This document shows positions 48,708-60,942 of a stretch of DNA of 64,000 nucleotides, one piece after another. Numbering within the stretch: the stretch's first letter is position 1; each line of letters starts with the position of its first letter. Position numbers and translations under genes: made by a program. The notes under the pieces are model-generated. The model saw only the letters and a list, made by a program, of their open reading frames with translations, was not told the DNA's origin and searched no databases. Location of the stretch: positions 15,266,641 through 15,330,640 of the forward strand of contig CP034996.1 in the NCBI GenBank assembly GCA_004026145.2, in the 5' to 3' direction. This DNA is from Takifugu bimaculatus (taxonomy: Eukaryota > Chordata > Actinopteri > Tetraodontiformes > Tetraodontidae).

Positions 48708-50714
48708 ATGGCCACTCGGATCTTTCACACAGTGGGCAGAGGCCTTAAACACACGAAAAATGGGCTTCGGATGAACGCAACGGTTACGGTCGTCACAAGG
48801 TTAGACTCGCGTTTACCGTAATTGCAATTACGCCCGCATGCCACGCCAAAGGCGTGTTGTTCCCGCAGAGTTTCGCACTCACAGCGAGTCCCGGTGCGCT
48901 ACGGAGCTATGCTAAAGGCTAACGTCAGGACGCGGGCTACGTTCACTGACATCTCGTGCAGCGCAGCTACCTTTAGCTTTTTGGCTAAAAAGGTTGCTAA
49001 CTTTGTTGCTAATCTCAAACGATGGTGACGCAGTGCGAAATAAAGCCAGTCAGCGATTGCTTATGAAGCAACTTCGCTCTGTTGTGGTGCATAAACAAGG
49101 CGTTATGACTGTCACAGAGTGGTCAAGGTCAAGGCAGACAGCCAAAGCTTAAAATCAACGTCACTTATTTGGGTTGGTGTCCTTAGATTAACCAGCGTCT
49201 ACAGTATAAACGCAGCATATTGCAAGTTACTTCATGCAGATGTGTTTGTTAAGGCTGTTGTTAGTTTGCGACTTGGTAAACCCTCATCTGAAACGCGGTT
49301 AATAAGTGGTGTTAAAATATTTTTCCGTCCAAAGCTTTAAGTAGCTCACAATGGAACTCTTGTGCATTCACAGGGTCCACATCTTTAACAAAGTACACGA
49401 CATGAACATAAATTGCATTCACTGTTCCCTGTTATTCAGAATCACGTGATCTATAAGGAACAGGAATCTGTCACAACTTCAGAAAAATTAACAATAATGG
49501 GCTCCATCTTCTGAGCCCGTCCGTTTCTTTTTTAAATAGTTTGCAGACCATCTGAACTATGGCTTCTTTATCTTGCAAACTTGAAATTGGATCAAATGTA
49601 TATTTGGTTTCACTCCAGGAGTCTCTCAGCTTACCAGGACAGCTGGTTCAAATCCCTGTTTGTCCGGAAGGTTGACCCCAGGAAAGATGCCCACTCTCAC
49701 CTGCTTGCCAAAAAAGAAGATAACAATCTGTATAAAATCCAGTGTATGTGTGGCCCCTGTGTCGCGATACTATTTTCTTTTATAGTGACTATCTCTCTCT
49801 AGAATTATGTATTCAGAGTCTTCGCCATTTTTTTTTTGCAGTTCACAATGTCAAGCCCGAGTGCCTTGATGCTTACAATGAACTTTGGTGAGTTACTGTT
49901 CTAAAACAAATAAAGTGTGCATTTACATTTGTATTTACCCTTTTTATCGGTTACATTGTTTCAGTGAAGATGTGTTGCCTTCGATTCATGCCGATCCCGA
50001 GTACCCCTGCGAGCTGGTGGGCACCTGGAACACATGGTACGGCGAGCAGGATCAGGCAGGTAAGAGCCCAGAGGCATGTGGGATTGGCCATATATATAAG
50101 AGATTAGCCTGCATTTGGCCAAAAAAAGGACTCTCCATACATTAAAATCAATTAAGAATTTTGAAAGAATACAAATGTCTAAATTATACTTGGCATTAAC
50201 AACCCATGACAGTCTGGGTCTTTGGCCGCACTTATGATTTACCGGTAGTTAATTATAGATGTGATAATATTGCACTCTTCCTGGCTGCTGTCCACTCGGT
50301 CCCCATGGTCACATTTCTCATTTTACTTTTGTGATCAGCCTCTAATGTTACAGCTTGCTAATAACAGCAGCCCGTGCACGGAATAAAACACAGGCTTTTT
50401 ATTTATTTTTAGAAGTTGCACTGCTGATAAACTGTTTTTATCCTGTTGAATTGGGTGTAATCAGATTAAATCCTTTTCTACACGAAAAAGTGTCTTTATT
50501 GCTAATTTAAATTTTGCTAAATGAATAGATTTGAACGCACTATGAGAACTGTATCGTTCTTCGTTGGAAATTTGGTATTTTTACAGATGTAATTGGTGGG
50601 TGAAGCTTGTGATTAGATCCTGTTCTGTTCCAGTGCACCTGTGGAGATATCGGGGGGGATACCCAGCTCTCACTGAAGTCATGAATAAACTCAGGCAGAA
50701 TAAGGTACAGGCAG

Positions 50715-50766
<52 letters not shown>

Positions 50767-52506
50767 TTTTACGACATCGTTTTCTCCAAAGTTCTGTCAA
50801 AATAATTTCAATGCCTTTAAATCAGTTTTAAATGTTTTTCCCCCCTCAGATCTGACAAGCGTTCCCCGTGTTTATTGTTCTTTTAGAAATTCATGGACTA
50901 CAGGAACGAGAGGGGGAAGATGCTGCTGTCTCGTAGGAACCAGCTGCTGCTGGAGTTCAGCTTCTGGAACGAACCGGTACCTCGTCCAGGACCCAACATC
51001 TACGAGCTTCGGTCATATCAGCTCAGGGTAATTCTCCGCCTATGCTCATCGTTACTTGTGGTGCTCGTTAGCTTTTGAATACAACAGGTGAGATAACTCG
51101 TCTCCTCCCTCCTTTCAGCCGGGGACGATGATCGAGTGGGGAAATTACTGGTAAAGTCTAACCTTTGTACTTTCTTACGCTTAAAGTATCCGAAATGTAT
51201 TGGATCTATATTCAAAGTCAGCCCTTGAAGCAGAGCAGATTTCATATATTTCAGTCATTTTAACATTCCCTCACTACATTTTTATTGGTTTTACAGATTG
51301 TAGCAGGAGTCGATGGTATTATTTATTTTAGCTACACAATATCTGCATGATAACAAAGCATGACAGGATGCATCTTGTAAATCACACGTGATTGAGCCCT
51401 GATTAATATATACGTGCATCTGATGAATGGGAAATTTGCCTGATTTTGTATTTCAGCAATTTCTGGTTAAGATGTGCAGAACAATTCTGGGATTAACATT
51501 ATTAGAAATTACCGGGCTATTCAAATAATTTCAGGTTAAGCTCGAAATCCACATACTTGTGTTTGGGGTTCTGAATTGTTCAGAAACTACGTTTGCAGGT
51601 GCTTATGATGACGGTAACTCGCTGTGCTGTCGTGCAGGGCTCGCGCCATCGAGATTCGTCAGCAGAACCAGGAGGCAGTGGGGGGATTTTTCTCCCAGAT
51701 TGGAAGTTTATACACGGTTCACCACTTATGGGGTAAACAATTCTCTATTTCATCAGTTCCATTGGAATTTTATTCATCTATTTACCCCCATAATCAGGAA
51801 TCTACTCTAGAAATGCACATTTTTGAGGCTGGGTTGTTTAGCTGTGACTGGTAGGTGGCGCTATAACACCATTGTGCAGTGAAGGATTCTCATTTCATTG
51901 CTACTGATAAGCCACAGAGCCTCATTGTTGCACAATCTGTGGCAGCAGAGTGAAGTTTGTGCATATTAATTATTACATTAATATTCCACTTTTCATAGTG
52001 CTTTTAGAAAGCTGTGTGAGATGTTTCTTTAGGATCTGCTGTGACTGGAGGCTGCACATTTAAACCACACAAGCTATAACTTGATAAAAGTTCTGCATTT
52101 TCTTGTTAAATTCAAGCTTACAAAGACCTTCAGTCCAGGGAAAATACCAGAAATGCAGCCTGGCAGCGAGACGGTTGGGATGAAATTGTCTATTACACCG
52201 GTAGGTCACATATTTCACATCTTTGCACGGAATGAAAACATCTCTTGACTCAATTTATCACTTAACCAAACTTCCACTTCCAACGGTCAATGGGAACATA
52301 GTATATGATATACTGTATATATACTGTATATATATAGAGAGAGGATCTTTTTATTCAGGAAGGGTATTATTTCTAGATTTGAGCTCAGTACAAATCATTA
52401 TATGAGGCATCATTGAAATTTGACTGTTCTTCTTCCTGCAGTTCCCCTTATTCAGCATATGGAATCTAGAATAATGATCCCCATGAAGACTTCACCTCTG
52501 AAGTGA
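48708..52506 (+). CDS. nipsnap2: NipSnap homolog 2 (GBAS), mitochondrial
   Basis: NIPSNAP2 is a mitochondrial matrix protein of the NIPSNAP/dimeric alpha-beta barrel family. It is linked to mitophagy signalling, where it can be displayed on damaged mitochondria to recruit autophagy receptors. Exon 1 (48708-48799) encodes an Arg/Thr-rich presequence-like N-terminus without acidic residues. The next exons give DSWFKSLFVRKVDPRKDAHS, FHNVKPECLDAYNELC, CELVGTWNTWYGEQDQA, VHLWRYRGGYPALTEVMNKLR, LLLEFSFWNEPVPRPGPNIYELRSYQLR, PGTMIEWGNYW and the C-terminal VPLIQHMESRIMIPMKTSPLK then TGA at 52504-52506. All junctions are GT-AG and in phase. A GT microsatellite sits in the intron at 50718-50765. Human PSPH, which follows NIPSNAP2 on chromosome 7, is not present. 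Confidence 0.97.
50718..50765. repeat. GT microsatellite in a nipsnap2 intron
   Basis: About 23 uninterrupted GT units, starting shortly after a donor site. Confidence 0.95.
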
Positions 52507-54200
52507 TCCCAGGCTCCAGGGAGTCTTCCAGCAGCCACTGAAGGAATCACAACTCTGGACTGCGTGCTGACAGGAAAACCTGCATCATAATTCTGTTGTT
52601 TTCTGTTTTTGTGTCCCAGTTTTTTTCAGTTTTGGTTTCGAAAGTCTCATTTCAGATGAAGAGGTGAAAATGATTCTCAGCTGAACTTCATCTGTTAAAG
52701 TTTTTGTGTTAATGTTTGATGAGTCTGTGTTTAGATAATCTAGCATTCAATATCCTCTTCATTGTCTGTGATTTAGAGGTTTGGATCTTAAAATGGTTTA
52801 TTTTTCTTCATCTCAGTTACATTTAACTTCGGCTCCAGTTTTCCCAATTAAAAAGTTACAAAACATTTCTAACTAAAATTGAACCATGCAGTTCAGCTTC
52901 CAGAATTTTTGAAGCAAACCACAGCTCCAAAGTTCACACTTCACTACTGTGTGTTTTAAAGGTTTCAACTGGTTGGATTGTTATGTTTATGAATGTGTAT
53001 GCTGACCATGAAGACTTAAAGAAAATCTAGTGAAGAAATATGTGGGATGCCTGTAGTTTTGTCAGATAAACTGAGCACACCTCTATTTCCTTTTGAAAAT
53101 ATTTATTTTCTATTTCTACAGACGGTACGATGATGCCGAAGGTTTGGTGTTATTTTAGATTTCAGTGCAGGTAATATGTACGCATTGACTTACTGACTTT
53201 GTTTTTTTGCTGATCTGGTCATTGATTGTGTGAGAATGTTTTTGTGTGATCAGATTGCAGGTAGACATAGTGCAGACATAGCTGTGTCTGCAAACTAATG
53301 TAAATCCAGAGGACTGACGGAGAATAATTTCCTCATTGTGAAAAGCATGGATTGCAGTGCTTTAAGAGGCTAGCTGTACATATTGAATTAAACTTCTAAT
53401 GAAAGTCTTGTTTGGGTTTATTTATTTATTTTGTCGTTACTGGTGTTGTTTGTTGCACCTTGCTCATCCACACTGCTGTAAAAACTTTTTATTTGAGAGT
53501 AAGACTGGAGTGATGGATGGATGGATGAGGCGGTAGATTATGGACTTATGTTTCTGTTAGGAGAATCAAGATGCTCCTGGAGAAAGGTTTGAATGGATCT
53601 GGCTGGGTTTTATTCAGAAGTTGAGATTACCGGTTGCATAGGTGACAAACTTGTTGCTATCATGTCGTATACAGTACATGCAGGTGTTTACATGTGCTGT
53701 AGATGTATGGCTCATATAGTTGTAGGTGTGAGTGGTAACAGCAGGCACTAGTAGCTTGTTGATCAAAGGCCCCCTGGGTTTGGTTTTTGAAGATTAAGTG
53801 ATGGGTCAAACCTCAGATAAAGTCCGATAGAATGAAAAGTCTCAAAACTTGATGTATTTCAATGAATTAAAACGACCCGTCCGCTTGGTTAAGGGTGTGA
53901 CTTGTGCAGCCTTCACTTACTGTCGGACACTGTAAACTCCATTAAAAAAAAGTGGCAATGATTGTGAATATTATTAGATTTTCGGCATATCAACATGTAG
54001 CACTTTATTAACTCAATTTAGATCCCCATTTGTGACTAATCCGTATAATTGTGTACATTTTGGAAGTATGGACTATAGAATCTGGAAATCAAACTCTTGG
54101 TGCGACGCGAAGGCAACACGAGAACACACGTGGAGCCTTCTGGAAGCGAGCTTTCCTTTCGAGCCCGACCACCGGTAGTACCGAGTACTTTTACTTCGCC
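52507..54200 (+). other. nipsnap2 3' UTR and cct6a promoter region
   Basis: From the nipsnap2 stop to the cct6a start there is no further gene. The nipsnap2 mRNA probably ends after the ATTAAA at 53387-53392. The last 150 bases before cct6a are G+C-richer and should hold its promoter. Confidence 0.5.
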
Positions 54201-57200
54201 ATGTCTGCTGTGAAAGCTTTAAACCCAAAAGCCGAGGTAGCCAGGGCTCAGGCTGCTCTGGCGGTCAATATCAGCGCCGCTCGTGGTCTTCAAGATGTGC
54301 TGAGGACAAATTTGGGACCGAAGGGAACCCTGAAAATGTGAGTCCCGATGAAGCCCTTTGTGCAGCACGCGTGCTAAGCTAATATTGCTAAGAAGCTAAC
54401 GTTAGCCACAGTTACCGGTAATGGTTGCGCAGGTACAAATATAGCAACTGTGATGCCATTTCATTTAGTATTTATCTTGCAATATGGTATTTCACATATA
54501 TAAAAGTCCACAGCCCTCTTTAAATAGCACACTGTAACAGGGCGTTTACTTTTACAGCACAGTTTTTGCCGAAGCACGTTGTCCTGCCCAGTCATCTTCA
54601 CCGAGCGTCATGACGACTAGCTAACTTTAGCACGTTAGCATAGTTTAGCGGATTGCATTACAGTGTAGTTACCACTTTATTCAGATTATTTTTCACCCCA
54701 GTACGATATATAGCTATAGCCTGCTACGAAATTCCGATAAAGCACTGCGATCACTGGGAGCAGACAAATCAGCGTGTTTGGGAAGATGACTAACTTATGT
54801 AAGGATGACAGGCGTAGTGGCGGCGGTGGAAGGCGGCTGGGTGTGTGCGTTTTGTGCTTTCTTTACATGCATGTTTCTCTGAACCTGTCGAGGTATTAAG
54901 TGTTTCCATTAAAATGGTGTGTTTGTGTGTGTGTAGGCTGGTGTCTGGTGCGGGAGATATAAAGCTGACCAAAGATGGCAACGTTCTGTTGCACGAAATG
55001 GTAAATAAGTACTTAAATGTGAAAGGTGTTTCATGCTAACTAAAGAACCCAACAGTGCCCTGTTAAACTATTGTTTTGGGTTGATATTCAACACATACCC
55101 TCTACATGTTCATTCAAATTCTAACTCTGATTTTTTGAAACTCCTCTGTAGCAAATTCAGCATCCTACTGCATCGCTCATTGCAAAGGTTGTCACAGCGC
55201 AGGATGACATGACAGGAGATGGAACCACCTCCAACATCCTCATCCTTGGAGAACTCCTGAAGCAGGCTGACGTATATATGTCTGAGGTAAAAGAGAGGCC
55301 CGTCTCGCTAGTTGACCAAAATGGGATCAAATTAAGAATATTTGTAACCTGGAAAGAAATCAACAATTTGTGCATATTTTGTTAAGGGTCTTCATCCAAC
55401 AATCATAGCATTGGGGTTTGAGGCAGCAAAGGAGAAAGCCCTGGCTACCTTGGAAGAGGTGAAGGTAACTCGGGAAATGGACAGGGAAACCCTGCTCAAT
55501 GTAGCGCAAACCTCCCTCTTGACCAAGGTTCACAAAGAGCTGGCTGACCTGCTGACTGAGGTGAGAACTGGGAACATGGGACTTCCTTCGTGCAGAGACT
55601 GATCTGAATATGATTTTATTTTTGTGTGTGAAAGGGCTGTCTATTCCTAACCATTTTGTCATTTGTTAATGTGTGTGTGTTCAGGCTGTAGTGGATGCTG
55701 TGCTGGCCATTGCTAAACCGAACGAGCCCATCAATCTACACATGGTGGAGATCATAGATATGAAGCACAGGACTGATTGTGATACACAGTAAGTGTTTGA
55801 CATCGGTCATTTTGAAAGATTCCAATAATAGTGGTGATCTGAGTATATGAATGCATCCTAAATATAACAGATCTTTTATTTTCAACTATAATTTTAAAGA
55901 AAACCCTTTTTTTCTTAGACTGATCAGAGGGTTGGTGATGGATCACGGTGCCCGACACCCAGACATGAAGAAGAGGGTGGAGGACGCTTACATCCTGACC
56001 TGCAATGTCTCTTTGGAGTACGAGAAGACAGAGGTGAATGCTGGATTCTTCTACAAGAGTGCTGAAGAGAGGGAGAAGCTTGTGGTGGCAGAAAGGAAGT
56101 TCATCGAGGAGCGCGTGCAGAAAATCATCGCTCTGAAAAACAAAGTCTGTCCCAATGGAGAAAAGGGTTTCGTTGTCATAAACCAGAAGGTAATGATTTA
56201 ATTTCGCTTTGGAAGGGTTGAGCCTGTAAAACACACACTCTTAATTTCAGTACAATTGTAAATCAAATAAGTATATATATCCCATAAGTATCACACTTTG
56301 CTAATGGTTATTTTTACTTATGTGCACGGTGAACACCCAAGGGTGCTAACATGGCTCCCCCTGGTCTCTTCTACCTGTGCTATAGTAAACCTGATTTGTA
56401 CCTCTGCATTTGGGGAGCTGTCTCCTCTCTTAAATGTATTCAGCAGATCAGAATAACTAAAAAAAAAAACCTCACATTGAAATGAATTATTTCTCAAATA
56501 GGTTGATATTTACTTTCTGTGTAGGGCATCGACCCATTCTCCCTGGATGCACTTGCCAAGGCTGGTATTGTCGCTCTGCGCAGAGCAAAGAGGAGGAACA
56601 TGGAGAGGTAATTAACATATGTGTAGCATATTTTTTCTCTTCTATATCAGGTAGTCTACTTCTAAGAATCTTGTATGTAATTGTATCCAATATGTGGATC
56701 CAGTGATAATAAACATACAGTAAATGGCTGGATTTGGGATCCGTTTGCACAGTGAACACCCAGGGGTGCTCTGGTGGCTCTCCCTGGTCTCTTATTTCTG
56801 TGCCACAGTGACTCTGGTTATTTCCTCTGCATTCTGAGAGCCTCAGTCTCTCCTGCATGTATTCAGATGACCAGAACAAACCTTTTATTTAGTCCTTTTG
56901 AATCTTATTTTAGTGGCCAGTTTTGGCCTAAAGCACCGTTTTTACAATCAAAAAGGTTGAGCTCGTGTCCTCTTTTCAGACTCACACTGGCCTGTGGTGG
57001 CATCCCCATGAATTCTCTTGACGACCTTAAACCCGAGTACCTGGGAAGTGCTGGGTTGGTGTATGAACACACACTGGTGAGTTTTTGCTTTGCCGTTCTG
57101 GTTGTACATCCGTGGTCAGCATTGCACACATTAAATGAGTCGTTTGTGCTTTTAAGTGTTACGTTCCGCACCTACACATTCGGTGATTTTCTCTGGACCC

Positions 57201-58275
57201 TGTTTGCAGGGAGAGGAGAAGTACACGTTCATCGAGAAGTGCGTAAACCCTCTTTCAGTCACCCTGCTGGTGAAGGGACCCAACCAACACACCATCACAC
57301 AGATCAAAGATGCAATAAGGGATGGATTACGGGCGGTCAAGAACGCCATAGAAGACGGTGAGAAATTAGGGGAGCTGGTGTTTTGTGCAGTCACCAAATG
57401 GAGATGTTTAGTTTTGACCGCACAGCAACCAACCAGGGGTGCACTTGTTGACTGCCTGGTTGTGCACGTCTGTGCCACAGTGACTCTGATCATTTCCTCT
57501 GCACTCTGAGAGCTTCAGTCTTTCCTGCTTGTGCTCAGCTGATCAGGACAAACTCCTCAAATCCCGTTTTTCTAAGATGTACAGTATACGTGTGTGTTCT
57601 CATCCCGTCCACTGTGTGCGTGTCTCAGGGTGTGTGGTGCCTGGTGCTGGGGCAGTGGAGGTGGCTTTGGCAAACGCTTTGGTAAAACACAAGCCCAACG
57701 TAAAAGGCAGAGCCCAGCTGGGAGTCCAGGCATTTGCCGATGCCCTTCTTATCATCCCTAAGGTGAACAACTGCTCCCATTTCCACATGAACGGGAACGT
57801 TTGTGTTCTCATTTGAGCCTGGAATGATCATTTCTTTTATCGTGCCCTCGTTGTAGGTCTTGGCCCAGAACTCTGGCTACGACTCACAGGAGACCCTGCT
57901 GAAGCTGCAGACGGAGCATGAACAGACTGGACAGCTTGTCGGAGCCGACCTCAGCACAGGTCAGAACCACAGCAACACGCAGTTGTAAAATACTCCATAT
58001 ACAGAGCTTCCTTTAATGTGCTGAATGGTATAATTAACTGTTTTACAGGGGAGCCCATGGTGGCAGCGGAGGCAGGTGTTTGGGATAATTACATCGTCAA
58101 AAAACAGCTTCTCTCCTCATGGTACGATTGCGCCCTTTCAAACTGGCAGCATATCTGAATTCTTCCTTTCATCCACTAATCTTTGTCCTTATTCCATTAC
58201 AGCACAGAAATCGCCACCAACATCTTGTTGGTGGACGAGATAATGCGAGCCGGAATGTCTTCCCTCAAAGGTTAA
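54201..58275 (+). CDS. cct6a: T-complex protein 1 subunit zeta (CCT6A)
   Basis: Zeta subunit of the cytosolic TRiC/CCT chaperonin, which folds actin, tubulin and other proteins using ATP. Thirteen coding exons run from ATG at 54201 to TAA at 58273-58275, all joined in phase by GT-AG introns. The protein begins MSAVKALNPKAEVARAQAALAVNISAARGLQDVLRTNLGPKGT. The nucleotide-binding signatures KLTKDGNVLL and QDDMTGDGTTSN are intact. The middle reads DHGARHPDMKKRVEDAYILTCNVSLEYEKTEVNAGFFYKSAEEREKL, and the end CVVPGAGAVEVALANALVKHKP, GQLVGADLSTGEPMVAAEAGVWDNYIVKKQLL, TEIATNILLVDEIMRAGMSSLKG. The length, about 531 residues, equals the vertebrate family. Three introns hold related H/ACA snoRNA-like segments. 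An ATTAAA signal follows at 58549-58554. Confidence 0.98.
56323..56458 (+). ncRNA. Candidate H/ACA snoRNA in a cct6a intron (copy 1; SNORA15/SNORA22-like)
   Basis: This intronic segment matches a segment in the next intron across its 5' half (GTGAACACCCA...GGGTGCT...CCCTGGTCTCTT). An ATAGTA hinge box (ANANNA) lies near 56392. Its 3' box reads ATA rather than ACA, three bases from the proposed end. Human CCT6A introns are known to host SNORA15. The boundaries are approximate. Confidence 0.6.
56747..56881 (+). ncRNA. Candidate H/ACA snoRNA in a cct6a intron (copy 2)
   Basis: This copy shares its 5' hairpin region with the copy at 56323 and its 3' hairpin region with the copy at 57421. It ends with ACA at 56876-56878 followed by three bases, the canonical H/ACA ending. 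The central hinge (ACAGTGA) is a weak match to ANANNA. Its size, about 135 nt, is typical for the class. Confidence 0.72.
57421..57553 (+). ncRNA. Candidate H/ACA snoRNA in a cct6a intron (copy 3)
   Basis: The 3' half is nearly identical to copy 2 (CTGTGCCACAGTGACTCTG, then TCTGCA(C/T)TCTGAGAGC). An ACA at 57548-57550 lies three bases before the proposed end. The 5' half has diverged, which suggests a different or lost guide in that hairpin. Confidence 0.68.
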
Positions 58276-59294
58276 AGGTCAGTTGAAGACGCTGCAGCCG
58301 TTCTGATACTAACAGGAATCAGTGGTGGCCTGAATGGTTCCGTCAACAAGTTCCCCCTCCTGAAGCTCTGGAGCGCCTCATTTTGGTGGACGACCCGCTG
58401 TAAACTCCACAGCATCGATCATTATAGAAAATGTCACGTTACTCATGGGATTTGTTTTTCATGGATTTGCCATTGCCTTCCACCGATTGGTTTATTTATA
58501 CGACATGTTTAAAGCACTGATCTGTCACACTCGGTTATGTTTCTACCCATTAAAGATTTTTCTCCAATCCTGAAATTTTGTCTTTGTTGAATGGGAGGAA
58601 AAAGTGCATTTCTATTGCAGTCCGGTGTATCTGATCCCACTTTAGTCACGCAGCATTTGTGACACAATCAAGACTGCTCTCGAGGCTCTTAACAGAAACC
58701 CAAAAGCAACAGTGGTGTGGAAAAACTCCACTGTATCAGGATTCTTCCTGTTAACTTGAACAGGACCAGGCTCATACTGGAGACTTCCTGCTGAAGACCA
58801 CGGGTCACAGACATTGATGGAATGCAACTTGAGGAATACAATGCCTTTTATTTGACATTCAATTTTAAATACTGTCAACTCAAAGTTGCAACACAATAAG
58901 CAAAAATACCTGGAACAGTTAAGCGAAAATGAGATATCTAAATCTGTGAAAACTCTTCAATTACATTACCACTTTTAAGGTGGGAATGAGCCACATTAAT
59001 AAGTATATAGACATAGAACATATAAATATTTTGCTATATGTACATATTTAGTATATAGCAGAATATTTCCATGGTGTAGGGAAATATGAAAACGGAAGTG
59101 TGGAATATCGCACCGGTTTCACCCGGAACCATTGTTGTGGAACCATTTCCGGTTCCTACATTCTTTGTAACGTATTTGGCAGAAATGTCAACGAATGTAA
59201 CCAATAATTCATTCAGAGTTATGTTGTTAGTTAACAATTAAAGTTACTTTTATAACAGTATAGCAGTGTGGACAGTTGGAACTAAATCGTAAAA
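58276..59294 (+). other. cct6a 3' UTR and sumf2 upstream region
   Basis: No gene is seen in the interval. The cct6a polyadenylation signal is at 58549-58554 and the sumf2 promoter must lie in the final few hundred bases. Confidence 0.5.
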
Positions 59295-60942
59295 ATGAAT
59301 GTTATAGCAGGTTTGCTCTGTATGTCTACTTTTATCTTACTGTCGTTGGCGGGTAAGAATTCAATTTTAATTATGTATGAAACATATTGTGTTAACTTTC
59401 CTTTCGGATGGGAAGATTTATTTAATTCTGATAACAGATGAGATGGTGGATATACGAGGGGGAAGGATGTTGATGGGAACCAACGCTGCGGATGGGAAAG
59501 ATGGAGAGTTCCCCCCTAGAGACGTTAAAGTGCAATCATTCAAAATAGACCAATATCCCGTCACAAATGCCGATTTCAGGTAAAATAAAGCACGTTTTAA
59601 CTCGGACAGTACTAGTTGAAGATATTCCCTACGAGTAAGTCAAAGGTTTTGTCTTCAACAGAGACTTTGTGAGAGCCCAAAAATACAAAACTGAAGCTGA
59701 GAAGTTTGGTTGGAGTTTTGTGTTTCAAGACTTTGTGTCCGATGAGCTGAAAAGCAAAATCACACAGAGGATCGAGGTATTTGAATACTGATCCAAGAAA
59801 ATATTGAAAAACATTTGCAGACATATAGGGTGCTTAAACCTGACCAGTAAAGAACGTAACGAACTAGTCTAAATTTCCGCCTCCAGTCTGCCCCCTGGTG
59901 GTTGCCAGTAGAAAGAGCATTTTGGAGACAGGTAAGAGTTGTTTTGTTATTAAATTACATTTACTTTTAAGCAATAAAACGCTTTAAATGAAGCTATTTT
60001 GGATTTTTTTAAAAATGGTTTGACTGTGCTCCTCAGCCCACAGGACCTGGTTCGGGAATTCGGGAGCGCCTGGACTTCCCCGTAGTTCAGGTTAGCTGGA
60101 ATGACGCTCAGGCATTTTGCCAGTGGAAAGGAAAGAGGTTACCTACGGAGGAGGAGTGGGAATGGGCTGCACGTGGTGGACTGCAAGGTATGCATTTGTA
60201 GCATAGAAATCAGTGAATACATCGACTGGCATTTGTAGAGTCGTGTTTAACGTTCATCTTCTGATTAGTCGGCTCAAATCACATTTTACTGTTTATGTAC
60301 CAGGTCGGACTTATCCCTGGGGAAACAAGTTCCAGGCCAACAGGAGTAACCTGTGGCAGGTCAGACTACGAAAAAAACCAGTATAGATGCAACATTAGCA
60401 CAGTATGTTGGCCGTAGGGGAACCACAGACTCCTGGGTGTTTACTGTGGTAGATTCTCTTTTAGGGATCTTTTCCAGAAAAGGACAATGCAGATGATGGA
60501 TTCCACGGAGTCTCACCCGTGTCAGCCTTCCCTCCACAGAACAGTTATGGTCAGTTGATCGAAACAGAAAGGATGATGCACTCTGATCAGCAGCATATAT
60601 TGAAGCTTTTATTCTCTGCAGGGCTTTATGATATGATGGGAAACACATGGGAATGGACCTCCACAAAATTCCCAGGAGCACAGCTGATGTACTGTCCTGC
60701 GCGGTGCCTCCTGGATCGACACCGTGGATGGTTCGGCCAATCACAGAGCCCGAGTCACAACCAGGTGAGTTACACAGAAGCGGGAGCTTAACTGGAGCAG
60801 AGGGGAAAACAGAAGATTGATGTTTGTCTTTTTTCCCAGGATGGGAAACACTCCTGACTCTGCCTCCGATAACCTCGGATTCAGGTGTGCTGCCAACCAG
60901 GGACAGAAACAAGAGAAGAAAAAAGACAAAACTGAACTGTAA
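59295..60942 (+). CDS. sumf2: Sulfatase-modifying factor 2 (pFGE); one apparent frameshift
   Basis: SUMF2 is an ER-lumen paralogue of the formylglycine-generating enzyme that binds sulfatases and SUMF1 but has no formylglycine-generating activity itself. Exon 1 (59295-59352) encodes a signal peptide (MNVIAGLLCMSTFILLSLA). Following exons give GGRMLMGTNAADGKDGEFP, DFVRAQKYKTEAEKFGWSFVF, WWLPVERAFWRQ, GPGSGIRERL..PVVQVSWNDAQAFC, GKRLPTEEEWEWAARGGLQ, TYPWGNKFQANRSNLWQ, DGFHGVSPVSAFPPQNSYG and LYDMMGNTWEWTS. In the next part (60689-60694) one extra base breaks the frame. Past it the expected VLRGASWIDTVDGSANHRARVTTR reading resumes and continues MGNTPDSASDNLGFRCAAN. The product ends KDKTEL, a KDEL-like ER retrieval signal, with TAA at 60940-60942. 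The active-site cysteines of SUMF1 are absent, as expected for SUMF2. Confidence 0.94.
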
